Shown: piece by piece, positions 23,641 to 34,203 of the stretch
Position numbering within the stretch: the first letter of the stretch is position 1
Layout of the letters: each line of letters opens with the position of its first letter
From: Zygaena filipendulae
Lineage: Eukaryota; Arthropoda; Insecta; Lepidoptera; Zygaenidae
DNA length: 64,000 nt
Assembly (NCBI GenBank): GCA_907165275.2
Contig: OU015659.1
Location: 7,854,501 to 7,918,500, forward strand
Reading direction: 5' to 3'
The notes under the pieces: model-generated
Database searches by the model: none
The model's input: only the letters and a program-made list of their open reading frames with translations
What the model was told of the DNA's origin: nothing
Made by a program: the position numbers and the translations under genes

Positions 23641-24599
23641 TTTATGGTATGTAGTGATACGATATAGTAAAAATGCATCTGAAATCGGTACAGTATATAT
23701 TTTAGAGTAGGAAATAATAATACCTGTACCAAAATGTAAATGCAGTGATGTGGCAGAGAAATAACAAACTTTATCATAAAGAAAACAGATTTTTTTTCAA
23801 GCGTAAATTTTCAACAATCACCGTATTGAATTATAGATTGAAATTATAATTATTCTACCGCTCGGTTAATCATAATCATACTAATTAATATGAGTAGAGT
23901 TTTTAATTAACCATTCAAACATTTTTTTAATATTCAACCTGAAGACACGCCTAGTCACGGTTTCTAGGTATTATAGTAAGTATTTATTATTATTATACTT
24001 ACTAGTCAGTAGTCGATAGCGTTCAGTAACGCTCCTGGGTCGCCAAGGTATTTACTCTCTTCGTAGCTCAAATTACCTAAGTGGGCTGACTACCGACGGG
24101 ACTCTCCTTAATCACCTTAACCCTTTTGTGTAAGCGGACTCCCAACAATAATAATTCAATATACACAACGCTCGTCGATAAGCCAACATTCTTTACTAAT
24201 ATCTATGTAACTATTGATCGGCTCTTAAGTGACACTGACAAATAAACGGAAATAATGAAGATACGGAAAATGAGACGAATTGTTCGCTGACGAAAACAGT
24301 GTTATTTTCTCGTATCTTGTTATCGAGTGTACCCACTAGTTTTTGCTCCAGATTTCGTCAAGTTAATTTCTGGTTTCATACGGATATTCTTTTATAAATG
24401 TGAACCATGTTTATGAGGATAGAAAGTACGAATACCGGTATAGTAACCAGCAGAGATAAATAGTTTTCTTACATAATTGAAAATAACACGATATTTTCCT
24501 AAGATTTCTCCCAAACTCCTAGTTGAGAACGACAGCAAAAACTGCGATCCTAAAACAAAGAGCACTCTGGAACTACTCATTTCTCACATTTCATTTGAT
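23641..24599. other. Non-coding DNA
   Basis: No gene seen. 24000-24150 is moderately GC-rich and unassigned. Confidence 0.45.
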
Positions 24600-24911
24600 A
24601 TCAATCACGGCTGACATTGTCTCGACTTCGCTCGGCTACGCTCGACCAAGTTCGTCAATTTCGCTCGTAGCAACTGTTCGCCAGTGTACCTACGGGGCTA
24701 CGGCGAACGCACGCGTGGAGCTACGAAGCGGCTACGACGTAGCGGGAGGTTTGAACATCCAAGTACGCGCCTAGAACACGTGAAGTACAGACTTGTTTTC
24801 GTGGGACGAACGCATCTTACCGTGAATTTAATTGCGTGCTATGATTGTGTTCTATTAACCAATTCCGTCGAGGATTAAAGACTACTTGCTGCACTTTCCT
24901 TGTGGTATATG
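24600..24911 (+). other. CpG-rich stretch ending at a splice-donor-like site
   Basis: The stretch is clearly richer in CG dinucleotides than its surroundings (ctcgacttcgctcggctacg; gaacgcacgcgtggagctac) and ends with TATATG followed by GTGAGT at 24912. This could be a promoter-proximal exon, but the frames inside (24523-24774, 24684-24878) carry no known domain and no TATA box or acceptor partner can be shown. Confidence 0.2.
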
Positions 24912-24917
24912 GTGAGT

Positions 24918-26170
24918 TATTCAACATTTTTAACATTGAATAATAAGTTTTATACCATCGTTTTTTATAAAGCGATCTCAAAAATTATTATTGAACTACG
25001 AAAACTATTCTATGAATTGAAAAAAAAAAAAATCATCTGTAGATGAACAAGTTCATCTAAAGAAAAAAAATGTGCATATTATATCATATTATTACGTATA
25101 ATTAAAATATTTTTAGAATGTTATTAATATAAACTGGTTGTAGACATAAAAATCTAGAACATTTTCTGTTTTAAAATTCATTTGTACCAAAGCCTTTGCC
25201 CTTTGACAATCGCATTATTTACGGAGCATATATATACGAATCATTGTGAAGTGGGTTATTATAATTATTATTATTTACTTTTGGTTTGGTAATTTGGTGA
25301 TTTACAGAATTTATTTTTATGAAGTAAGAGATTTTAGTTCTTCCTACATAAATTACATAGATACAATCAAGACCGTGGTTTGGATAATTAGTTGGTCTCG
25401 ATGAAACTATTTTTTTTTTCTTTCTCTTGATCAAGCGAGTGACTCTCGAAGTGATGTTAGTAAATCCCCAAGGGCCGTTCGAGTTTCAGCGCTCCGTGTA
25501 GTCTATTAGATTGCCACTGTCTATCTCGGAGATACACAGCAATTACTGTCTTGGGAATGTGCGGTGGATTTGTCCCGAAACAAAACAGGAGATTCCTTTA
25601 TGAGTTGTGTATTTAAATACTATACTTCTACAATGTTAGCTAAAAGGAGGTGACAAGCCGAAAGCGTATTAAAGTAATTATAATACTATTGGACCATTTC
25701 AATTTTACTTTTACTTATTTTTTTTTAAGTGATAACGTTCACGAAAAATACTCGTTTGAATATTAAAAAAAAAACTTTTTGTCTCTATTGTCATTGCATT
25801 GGATCATACCCATACGATGACCTAATAGCCTTAATATAGAGATTAATAGCCCCCCCCCCCCCCCCCTAAAAATATAGTAGACATTTTTTTTTTATAAAAA
25901 AAAACCTTTATAAAAACCTTTTAAAAAAAATATTAGTTGACATTTTATCAAAGTTATGGGAGCATTAGGAGCTAGGAAAACTGACATTCATATGTTATAT
26001 TTTAAGATTTTGTTTTAGTAAAATTGTTGCGAAATAGCGCGAAGTTCCTCACCAGATAAGTGCGGGGCGAGGGAACGTTGGTGGGGTCGACGATGATATC
26101 ACCACTATTTCGGGTACACTATAAATTATTAGGTTGTAAAGCATCGATTGTGGTATCATATTATACAACA
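24918..26170. other. Non-coding DNA
   Basis: No gene. 25440-25600 is a GC-richer unassigned patch. A poly-C run is listed separately. Confidence 0.5.
25850..25866. repeat. 17-base poly-C run
   Basis: Seventeen consecutive C in an otherwise AT-rich region. Assembly length error is possible. Confidence 0.85.
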
Positions 26171-26514
26171 TGTTAATGAATGGGCATGTTGATTAATTAT
26201 TTTTTAGTGCGTCTTGTAGATTATTAAAAAATATTGGACACGTATTTTTTGTATTTTTACGTAATCAAAAAATAACGACGATATATTGAGTTGAAATTTC
26301 GCGTGACGTCACTATTCTGACAGTTTGTATGGCGGTTTTAGCGGTTAGTGACGTCACGACCCCCTCACCCGAAACTTTAATGCGCTTTATCTCTGTATAT
26401 TTTAATTTATTTAAAAAAGCAAAAAATAAGTGTCTATTGTTTTTTTATTTTCTAACTGACAGACTAGAATTTTGATTTTCAAAAGCAGTCCACATCCCCA
26501 TTAACTGAAAACCT
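26171..26514 (+). repeat. Interspersed repeat copy A (inverted partner at 29706-30036)
   Basis: Landmarks: 'gaatgggcatgttgatta', 'tcttgtagattattaaaaaa', 'cgcgtgacgtcactattct', 'agtgacgtcacgaccccctc', 'taatgcgctttatctctgta'. The same landmarks occur on the opposite strand in copy B. Family unknown to me; non-coding, with two GTGACGTCAC-type palindromes. Confidence 0.75.
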
Positions 26515-26923
26515 GATACACCCTATTTAAAAAAATAAATAACAATATGATTCAAATATATTTTATGTTGAAAAATTTACTTTAAAAGTTATTCAACATT
26601 AGTTTGGAGGTGACCTATCTACGAAATTCCAAGCGCTACGCCCGCACCTACCGATTCGAATTTTGTTGCTGCGGGCGGCGTACGCGCCAAATATTGTATT
26701 ATAAATAATTTAGACATGGGCAAAAAAAGAAAAAAAATTGATTGATTGATTCTGAGCAAACTATTTTCTAGTTTTCAGTTATAATTCATTAATACGATGT
26801 ATAAGGGTGATATCATATATATCTATAACCTCGCATAGTAACCTAACCTGTTGTTCGCAGTATCACTCACTTGAACAGCATGCCCTCAGAAACTTTTTGT
26901 AGCAAGACAAAAATATAAGTATA
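26515..26923. other. Non-coding DNA
   Basis: No gene. 26620-26690 is GC-rich (gcgctacgcccgcacctacc; gcgggcggcgtacgcgcc) and unassigned. Confidence 0.5.
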
Positions 26924-27122
26924 CTAGCTGTGCCCCGCGGTTTCACCCGCAGTAATTTCAGAGTTCCCGGGGAAATTCCGGGATAAAAAGTACCCTATGT
27001 CCTTCTTTGCACCCTTGACAACGTGCATGCCAAATTTCATCCAAATCCGTTCAGCCGTTTTTGCGTGATTGAGTAACAAACATCCAAACATCCACACTTT
27101 CACATTTATAATATTAGTAGGA
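26924..27122 (-). mobile_element. Full-length Helitron-like copy (first of a tandem pair)
   Basis: Starts CTAGCTGTGCCCCGCGGTTT after A and ends 'acatttataatattagtagg' then A. All family landmarks are present. Followed after 16 bases by another copy in the same orientation. Confidence 0.85.
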
Positions 27123-27138
27123 AGTAGGATTAGTAGGA

Positions 27139-27337
27139 CTAGCTCTACCCCGCGGTTTCACCCGCGCTAATATTACAGTTTACGCGGGAATTCCGGGATA
27201 AAAAGTACCATATGTCCTTCCCTGTACCCCTGACAACGTGCATGCCAAATTTCATCCAAATCCGTTCAGCTGTTTTTGCGTGATTGAGTAACAAATGTCC
27301 AAACATCTACACTTTCACATTTATAATATTAGTATGA
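27139..27337 (-). mobile_element. Full-length Helitron-like copy (second of a tandem pair)
   Basis: Starts CTAGCTCTACCCCGCGG and ends 'tttataatattagtatga'. The bases just before it (aggattagtagga) repeat the end of the first copy, so the two were probably in direct contact with a small duplicated end. Confidence 0.85.
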
Positions 27338-27828
27338 TTAACCCCCTGGTTAATCATACTATAATTTTAACCATTTTCATATTAAGCTTGGTTTCTTTTA
27401 TTCAGATGTATGACTGAGTCAAAAACATTCTTCTTCTTCTTTAATAATGGCGTCTATAATTATAATTTGCCAATGACCTCAGAAGAATAACTTCTTCTGA
27501 GCCAATGACAATGTTTCTTAATTATAACAATCTCTTCATCTACTTCAAACAGCCAAAGATTGACATATTTACAATTATATTAATTACGTCTGTTTCCTTT
27601 ATGACCAAAGACAATGGGCTTCTATTTACGATAGACTTTCCACGACGAGCAAATACCTACATTATGTATAGCTCTCCACCCTTTTTCACTTCTTTCACTC
27701 TATTTAATTTCCTTATGCTTATCGAATTTATCATTTATTCGTCATTCATTTGTTCAACAAGCTCAAATTATCGGAGCGTGGCGTAATTCATCTTGAAGGT
27801 GATATTTTCGCAATAAAATCAAATAACT

Positions 27829-28039
27829 TCCTTACTAATATTATATACCTACACGAAAGTTTGTATTTATGGATGTATGGATATTTGTTAGTTTTTCACG
27901 GAAAAACTACTGAATGGATTTAAATAAAACTTTACAAAAATATAGCTTATACATCAGAATAACACATAGGGTACTTTTATCCCGGAATTCCCGTGGGATC
28001 TCCGAAATTAACGCGGATGAAACTGCGGGGAACAGCTAG
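27829..28039 (+). mobile_element. Helitron-like (Lep1-type) copy
   Basis: Starts TCCTTACTAATATTATATAC and ends in the GC hairpin plus CAGCTAGT. Internal landmarks are kept. Confidence 0.75.
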
Positions 28040-28368
28040 TCTTAAATAATCCTTCAATTTAATTTTTTTTCACATGGTACATACATACCTATAAAACTCA
28101 ATCTCGTAAATTATTCTGTATGTATTGTGCGTCGTATTTTGAAATGTGATATATCGGTTGCGGGAAGATTGTGAATGATACCTATAAGTGATAAGGGTCG
28201 AAGAGTTATGACTATAGAGTTTTCTTTTGATAATAATATGATAATCATTTCACTACAAATAGATACCACACAGTATGTACACGTACCTACTTAATCCCAT
28301 ACAGTTAGGTATGCTAGTATCGTGGAAACCTATCGAAGTATATGGTGCTTGTAACATTTATTACATAA

Positions 28369-28535
28369 CTAGCTGTCCCCAGCGGTTTCACCCGTGGTAA
28401 TTTCCGAGTTCCCGCTGGAATTCCAGGATAAAAAGTACTCTATGTCCTTCTCTGTACCCCTGACAAAGGGAATGCAAAATTTATGTTGACCGGTCCAGCC
28501 GTTCACGCCGTGACCAAGGGAAATAGGGATTAATT
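28369..28535 (-). mobile_element. Helitron-like (Lep1-type) copy, truncated
   Basis: Starts CTAGCTGTCCCCAGCGG and has 'tatgtccttctctgtacccc' and 'cctgacaaagggaatgcaaa'. The TC-end half is missing or decayed. Confidence 0.7.
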
Positions 28536-28545
28536 TTTATATATA

Positions 28546-28760
28546 CTAGCTGTCCTGCGCGGTTTCACCCGCGATAATTTCGAAGTTCCCACGGAATTGT
28601 TTCATAGAAACTTTGCCACCCCTTTTCATTCCCTTAGGGGTAAAATTTTCAAAAATCCTTTCTTATCGGATGCCTACGTCATACAAAGAACACACCCTAC
28701 AAGTTTCAGGTCTCTACGATCAGCGGTTTAGGCTGTACTAATATTCACCACACTAATATT
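28546..28760 (-). mobile_element. Helitron-like copy, 'ccccttttcac' subfamily
   Basis: Starts CTAGCTGTCCTGCGCGGTTT, then 'aactttgccaccccttttca', 'aaatcctttcttatcggatg' and 'caagtttcaggtctctacg'. Same subfamily as 38581 and 60653. Confidence 0.65.
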
Positions 28761-28769
28761 CACTTGCTA

Positions 28770-29705
28770 GAAAAAAAATATCTAATATTTTGTTATTTTG
28801 TAAGGTAATTCCTATAAATACCTTTTTTATAGTTTTGTTTATGTTTGTCTATTTTTCTTGTATGTTGTGCTGAAATAAATGTATTTTCTTGCTTTCTCCT
28901 TCAAATATAAATCGACGGACGTAAATATGAAAGAGTATAGTAAATATTTTTTTACTTCTGCAGTAAACAGTCTTTTAAAATTAGTTGTATGATATTTTAA
29001 ATATTATCTCAATTTGTCTCTACTTACAGTTTCATTAAATTTTTCGATTAAATCAACAATATGAATGTCAATGCATGTAGGTATATAAAAAGGTTTCAAA
29101 CATGACGTGTAGGTAAGGTGCGTGTATTGGGCGTCTAGGTAAATAATGTAATTGCAAAATGTCGGTAGTCAAAGTACAAAGCGCTGGACAGCAAAGCAGT
29201 GGAAGCACTGTTTATTTTTGAAGTGAAATTAAGAATATTTTGCAATAAAGATTAATTTGGTTCTACCGTTAACTGCTGTTTTTTTTTGAAGCACGGGTAA
29301 ATAAATGCATGCCGCATGAGTAAACAATAAATATTTTTTAATCACATCGCCTTGCGTGGCAATATTACTACATATTTCGTAAATAAAAAAAGGGTGACTG
29401 ATTTACTAATCTTCTTTTATGCGTATAAAATAGTAACTTTACCGTTGATTTACTACCTAAATATTCAAGACACACAATCGGAAACGCAAAAATATTCTCA
29501 AATGAAGACATGCAAAACCGAAATATGCAGATCTTTGACGCCACTAAACTATATTTAAAAATTAAATTATGAATATTGCACTTGAAGTAATTAAATACCG
29601 CCTTCATTAATTGACTGATTAAGTAATTAAGTGACAGAAAATGGACTTAATGTGCATACAATGGGTCTAGAAGCTTGAAAAAATTTGGCCTAAACCTTCC
29701 TTTAT
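28770..29705. other. Non-coding DNA
   Basis: No gene. 28790-28895 ends in 'gctgaaataaatgtatttt', which looks like a retroposon 3' end but cannot be assigned. Overlapping opposite-strand frames at 29352-29607 have no domain. Confidence 0.45.
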
Positions 29706-30036
29706 AGTGAATGGGGATGTGGATTACTTTTGAAAATCAAAATTCTAATTAGTCCGTCAGTTAGAAAATAAAAAACAATAGACACGTATTTTTTGCTTTT
29801 TCAAATAAATTAAAATATACAGAGATAAAGCGCATTAAAGTTTAGGGTGAGGGGGTCGTGACGTCACTAACCGATAAAACCGCCATAAGAATAGTGACGT
29901 CACGCGAAATTTCAACTCAATATGCCGTTATTTTTTGATTACGTAAAAAAAGACAAATATATGTGTCCAATATTTTTTAATAATCTACAAGACGGACTAA
30001 AAAATAAAAATTAGTGAATATGCCCTTCATGTGTAT
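29706..30036 (-). repeat. Interspersed repeat copy B (inverted partner of 26171-26514)
   Basis: 'gtgaatggggatgtggatta', 'cagagataaagcgcattaaa', 'gtcgtgacgtcactaacc', 'agtgacgtcacgcgaaattt' and 'taataatctacaagacgg' are the reverse complement of copy A. The copies differ by small gaps. A short related piece lies at about 48036-48070. Confidence 0.75.
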
Positions 30037-30152
30037 TTTAAGTTTTTTTATCTTTGTAACTGAAATGCACTAACGCTTCTATGGGTTCTTGCGGCCCCAA
30101 ATATTTTTATATTTTCTTATTTATCTATACCTAACTTAGGCAAGCACTTTTA

Positions 30153-30404
30153 CGGCCGCACTCAGAGTTATTTAATAATTTGGTACTTACCTACTTAATT
30201 TTAAGTAGGTACTTAAAGAGTTTTAAAACAAAACCGCCGCAGTCAGGGACGTCCATAAAATTAATGTTAATTGGCAACAATTAAGTTAAATTTAGTTAAA
30301 TGCCAATTAAAATTAATTTAATGAACGTCTCTGATTGCGGCAGTTTTGTTTAAAAAATCTTTACTTAAAATTATTAATCATTAAAACGACTCTGAGTGCG
30401 GCCG
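30153..30404. mobile_element. Palindromic MITE, copy 1 of 4 (252 bp)
   Basis: Starts CGGCCGCACTCAGAGT and ends in the mirror ACTCTGAGTGCGGCCG, with TTA on both outer sides (30150-30152, 30405-30407). The inner arms are also inverted ('cgccgcagtcagggacgtcc' against 'gaacgtctctgattgcggca'). Fifteen bases longer than the other copies because of a small extra palindrome near 30185-30215. A TTA target duplication is typical of PIF/Harbinger elements; no transposase is present. Confidence 0.8.
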
Positions 30405-30867
30405 TTAGACTTCCGGAAAATAAATCCCTTAAGAGGTATAAAAAAGCGGCCAAGTGCGAGTCGGACTCGCACATGAAGGATTCCGTAGCAGCAAGTAACA
30501 TAATAATATAAAAGTTCTTGTAGTTCGTTGTAACTTTGATCGATGTTTTAATAATAGTGTATATTTTTTGCGGTTTACGGTTTATGACGTATTAAAAAAA
30601 ACTACGCCCTAGATCTCGTCCAAACCAATTTTCGGTGGAAGTTTGTACGATAATGTACATCATATATTTCTTTTTTGTTTTATCATTATCTTATTTTAGA
30701 AGTACATATTTTACCACTTTGGAAATGTCTCTCGCGCAAACTATTCACTTAAAAAAAAATTATACTAAAAACCTCAATATTATTTTTGAAGACCTATCCA
30801 TAGATGAAAAAATTTTTTTTAGTTTCAGTTCTAAGGACCCCCAAAATTTATTGTTTTTTTTTCTATT

Positions 30868-31030
30868 TGTTAAAACTCCGTGGTTTACCATGAAGACATC
30901 CTGGCCTAATATGTGTCATGTATATATTTAAATTTACTATTCGTTTTATGACACATTGTGACTTACTACTTCCATAATAAAATCCAATGGTGAAACATCT
31001 TTGTTTCATTATACTATACATATAATAAGT
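30868..31030 (+). repeat. 5' LTR of the copia element
   Basis: Starts TGTTAAAACTCCG and ends ...CATATAATAAGT. It contains TATA-like and AATAAA-like words (ataataaaatcc at about 30976). The shared end is AAGT, not the usual CA. Identical by eye to the 3' LTR. Confidence 0.9.
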
Positions 31031-31041
31031 GGTTATGGGCC
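31031..31041 (+). other. Primer-binding site, initiator-tRNA half-molecule type
   Basis: GGTTATGGGCC directly follows the LTR and is complementary to the anticodon arm of initiator tRNA-Met (GGCCCATAACC). Copia-type elements prime from a cleaved tRNA half in this way instead of from the tRNA 3' end. Confidence 0.8.
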
Positions 31042-31090
31042 AATTTATTGGAATTATTTAGTGTAAAAGCCAATAAAATAGTATAGTATT

Positions 31091-33817
31091 ATGGAGTCTC
31101 CATCGAAAACGACACAAGCTCTAAGCAATACAGCGGCGACACCATCAGGTATTTCAATTACTAAATTAAATGGTAAAAATTTCAATACCTGGGCGTTCAG
31201 CATCGAGTGCTTGCTCACCGATCTCGACTTATGGGAAGTAGTCACAAAACCTGTCGACAATGCTGATCCAGCTGCACAGCGGAAAGACGCTAAGGCAAGA
31301 GCAAAGATATGCCTAGCCTGTGATGAGAGCATCTACCCAATAATTAGATCTGCAAAAACAGCTTACGAAACTTACAATTCCCTAAAGAAGGCGTATGCTG
31401 ACAGCGGACTGACACGTAGACTAGCGCTCATGAAGAAGCTTTTATCAAATTTTTTCAAAGGAAACATACATGAATATATAAATTTTACACTCTCAACACA
31501 GCAAGAGCTACAATGTATAGGTTGCGGAATAGATGACGAGTTTTTGGCAATAATTATGCTTGCTGGACTACCAGAAAGATATCAACCTTTAGTCATGGCA
31601 CTTGAACATTCCAACACTAAAATGACATCAGAAAATGTGGTGGCGGCTCTTCTAAAAGAAGATTCCCGGACTGGCAGTACCTCTATGATACCTACCCAAG
31701 AACCTATTGGATCTAACAATGCGGCACTACACATTAACAGTCGTAAGAAGAAGTTCTGCACGTATTGTAAGAAAAAGGGACATCTAGTATCTGATTGTAG
31801 GAATAAGAACAAGAAAGTTTCGGCAACGGCTTCAAATTATACATCCGAATTCACACTTTCATCTTGTTTCACTAACATTCCTCTCACAGGTTCACGAGAT
31901 TGGTTCATAGATTCTGGCGCAAGTTCACACATGAGTAATAGGAAAGATTGGTTCTCAAGTATGAGCAAACATATAGTTCCTATTACAGTTGCTAATAAGG
32001 AGCAACTACTCAGCCAAGGGAAAGGTACTATCCATTTACCTATTTCTGATCATGTTAATAAAATTAGTGATGCGTTATTTATTCCTGGCTTAGCTACAAA
32101 CCTTTTATCTGTAAATAATTTAGTTAAAAAAGGTTTCGACGTTTTATTTACATCCGACAACGCAAAAATCATAGAGAGCGGTGGTTGTCAAGTGACAGGT
32201 AAAGTCATTGCTACAGGTTCGAACCATAAAGGCATGTATAAATTAGATATAAAGAGTTCACATGCCATGTATACACCCACCAAAGAGTCTGCCATGCTTT
32301 GGCACAGGCGCCTTGGTCATCTTAATGCAAGTAGCATGAATATTCTTAAAAATAATGATACTGGTATAGATTTTAACGGAACTTTTAAGGAAAAGTGCGT
32401 TCCATGTCTACAAGGTAAACTGGCTAAGAAACCGTTTACAAACTCTAAAAGTAAATCGAGTAAGGTCCTACAGTTAGTTCACTCGGACCTATGCGGACCT
32501 ATGAGTACGCACTCGTGGGGCGGAGCTCTTTATTTACTAACTTTTACAGACGACTTTAGTCGCAAAACTTTTGGATATCTTTTAAAATCAAAAGCTGAAG
32601 TATTCACAAAGTTTGTAGAGTTTAAACATTTGGTAGAAAATCAGACTGGTGAACGGATTAAAGTTCTACGTTCGGATAATGGTCGCGAGTATGTCAATCA
32701 CGACATGACTACTTTTCTGAAGGAAAATGGCATTGTGCATCAAACCACAATACCATATACTCCTCAACAAAATGGAGTTTCAGAACGCGTCAACCGGACT
32801 ATTATAGAAAGGGCCAGGTCTATGCTCAATGATTCTAAGCTACCATTTGCCTATTGGGGAGAAGCGGTAAATACCTCAATTTATTTAAAGAACCGTGTAC
32901 CTACGCAATCTTTAAATAATAATATTCCAGAAGAATTGTGGACTGGAAAGAAAATTAATCTTTCGAATTTAAGAGTTTTTGGTTGTGAAGCTCACGTCCT
33001 TATTCCAAAAGAAAAAAGAACAAAACTGGAATCAAAAACTCAAACCTGTATTTTCGTAGGTTATTCTACTGAAAGCAAAGGCTATAGACTCATAAATCCC
33101 AAAAATCCTCGAGCAATTATAGTTGCAAGAGACGTTGTCTTTTTAGAAGACAAAATGTATTATTCTCGGTCGAACTTAGAGTCGATTGTAGATTCAGTTA
33201 CAAACGAATCGCAATCCCCTTCACCACAGCCAGCAGTATTTGTACCACTAGATGATGAAACACCAATTTTCAATCCAATTTCACAGCCATCTGCACCTGT
33301 AGTACTTGAGTCTGACACATCGTCCTCAAAGTATTTATCTGCATCAGAAGTACCTGAAGCACCTGAACGTTTACCGAATGTTTCAGAAACAGTAGTAGAA
33401 TCTGCACCTGAACTTCAAAGGAGATACCCAACCCGAGAAAGGCGTCCTCCTGAAAGGTTCCAGGAGAATCTCTACCAGATTTCAGATGTGGAACCGGAAA
33501 CTTACAAAGAAGTTGCAGATCACCCGCAGAAAAATAAATGGCTTGATGCAATGAAGGCTGAATATAATTCCTTGATCAAAAATGGAACGTGGATTCTCGT
33601 TGACAGACCCTCCAGCAGGAAGACAACGAAGTGCAAGTGGGTTTATAAAATTAAAAAAGATACTAGTGGACAAATAACAAAATACAAAGCCAGACTAGTA
33701 GCCAAAGGTTTCACTCAAGTAGCTGGAGTGGACTACGGAGAAACTTTTTCACCGGTTGCTAGATTATCTACAGTACGGCTTTTATTGGCATTTGCTTCAC
33801 CGGATTCATATTCTTAA
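31091..33817 (+). CDS. Copia Gag-protease-integrase polyprotein, RT truncated
   Basis: 908 codons from ATG 31091, 60 bases after the LTR. Domains: Gag of the UBN2/retrotran_gag_2 type (residues about 19-150, with NFNTWAFSIECLL); a zinc knuckle CX2CX4HX4C (C223, C226, H231, C236) for RNA binding; aspartic protease DSGAS (D274); an HHCC zinc finger (H405, H410, C436, C439); integrase core with D466, D529 and E565 (D,D-35-E spacing kept); then the first part of the copia RT (about 815-903) with KARLVAKGFTQ and ETFSPVARLSTVRLL. After LLLAFA the frame enters unrelated residues (SPDSYS) and stops at 33815-33817. The catalytic YVDD region is gone. Gag, protease and integrase look intact; the protein cannot reverse transcribe by itself. 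Confidence 0.92.
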   Translation: MESPSKTTQALSNTAATPSGISITKLNGKNFNTWAFSIECLLTDLDLWEVVTKPVDNADPAAQRKDAKARAKICLACDESIYPIIRSAKTAYETYNSLKKAYADSGLTRRLALMKKLLSNFFKGNIHEYINFTLSTQQELQCIGCGIDDEFLAIIMLAGLPERYQPLVMALEHSNTKMTSENVVAALLKEDSRTGSTSMIPTQEPIGSNNAALHINSRKKKFCTYCKKKGHLVSDCRNKNKKVSATASNYTSEFTLSSCFTNIPLTGSRDWFIDSGASSHMSNRKDWFSSMSKHIVPITVANKEQLLSQGKGTIHLPISDHVNKISDALFIPGLATNLLSVNNLVKKGFDVLFTSDNAKIIESGGCQVTGKVIATGSNHKGMYKLDIKSSHAMYTPTKESAMLWHRRLGHLNASSMNILKNNDTGIDFNGTFKEKCVPCLQGKLAKKPFTNSKSKSSKVLQLVHSDLCGPMSTHSWGGALYLLTFTDDFSRKTFGYLLKSKAEVFTKFVEFKHLVENQTGERIKVLRSDNGREYVNHDMTTFLKENGIVHQTTIPYTPQQNGVSERVNRTIIERARSMLNDSKLPFAYWGEAVNTSIYLKNRVPTQSLNNNIPEELWTGKKINLSNLRVFGCEAHVLIPKEKRTKLESKTQTCIFVGYSTESKGYRLINPKNPRAIIVARDVVFLEDKMYYSRSNLESIVDSVTNESQSPSPQPAVFVPLDDETPIFNPISQPSAPVVLESDTSSSKYLSASEVPEAPERLPNVSETVVESAPELQRRYPTRERRPPERFQENLYQISDVEPETYKEVADHPQKNKWLDAMKAEYNSLIKNGTWILVDRPSSRKTTKCKWVYKIKKDTSGQITKYKARLVAKGFTQVAGVDYGETFSPVARLSTVRLLLAFASPDSYS
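33794..33800 (+). other. Deletion junction inside copia pol
   Basis: RT residues RLLLAFA (to 33796) are followed within a few bases by GFIFLMSGAPISW of the RNase H region in another frame (frame starts at 33799). By comparison with intact copia proteins, roughly 300-400 residues covering the RT core and the connection are missing. The loss also shifts the frame. Confidence 0.8.
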
Positions 33818-34203
33818 TGAGTGGCGCTCCTATATCTTGGGAAGCTCGCAAGCAGCGCACAGTCGCTCTGTCAACTACAGAAGCCGAGTACATGGCTCTT
33901 GCAGAAGCTTGCAAAGAGTCTATTTATCTTAAATCGCTCATTACAGAAGTATTCGAAGTCACCACGCATCCCATAATCATTCATACAGATAATCAAAGTT
34001 CCATTAAATTAGCACATAATAACACATATCATGCACGCACGAAGCACATTGACATCAAGCACCATTTCATTCGTGATGCACTGACACATCATAACCTTCA
34101 ACTGAAATACATACCTACTCAAGACATGATAGCTGACATTCTAACTAAGCCGTTACCGAAACTTAAACACAATAAGTGTGTACGTTGTCTAGGTTTAGCA
34201 TAG
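33817..34203 (+). pseudogene. Copia RNase H remnant, out of frame with Gag-Pol
   Basis: 128 codons. The ATG shares its A with the TAA stop of the upstream frame (TAATG), a result of the deletion and not a normal copia arrangement; the RNase H frame extends a few codons further upstream (TGFIFLM). It contains SWEARKQRTVALSTTEAEYMAL, HTDNQSSIKLAHN, RTKHIDIKHHFIRD and DMIADILTKPL, the Ty1/copia RNase H signature. The conserved Glu (TEAEYMA) and Asp (HTDN) remain; the first catalytic Asp lay in the deleted part. Reinitiation at TAATG is conceivable but the enzyme would be incomplete. Confidence 0.85.

Noticed and set aside
30635..30931. 98-codon frame before the copia element
   Set aside because: It runs from the older host repeat across the CTATT duplication into the LTR; no domain.
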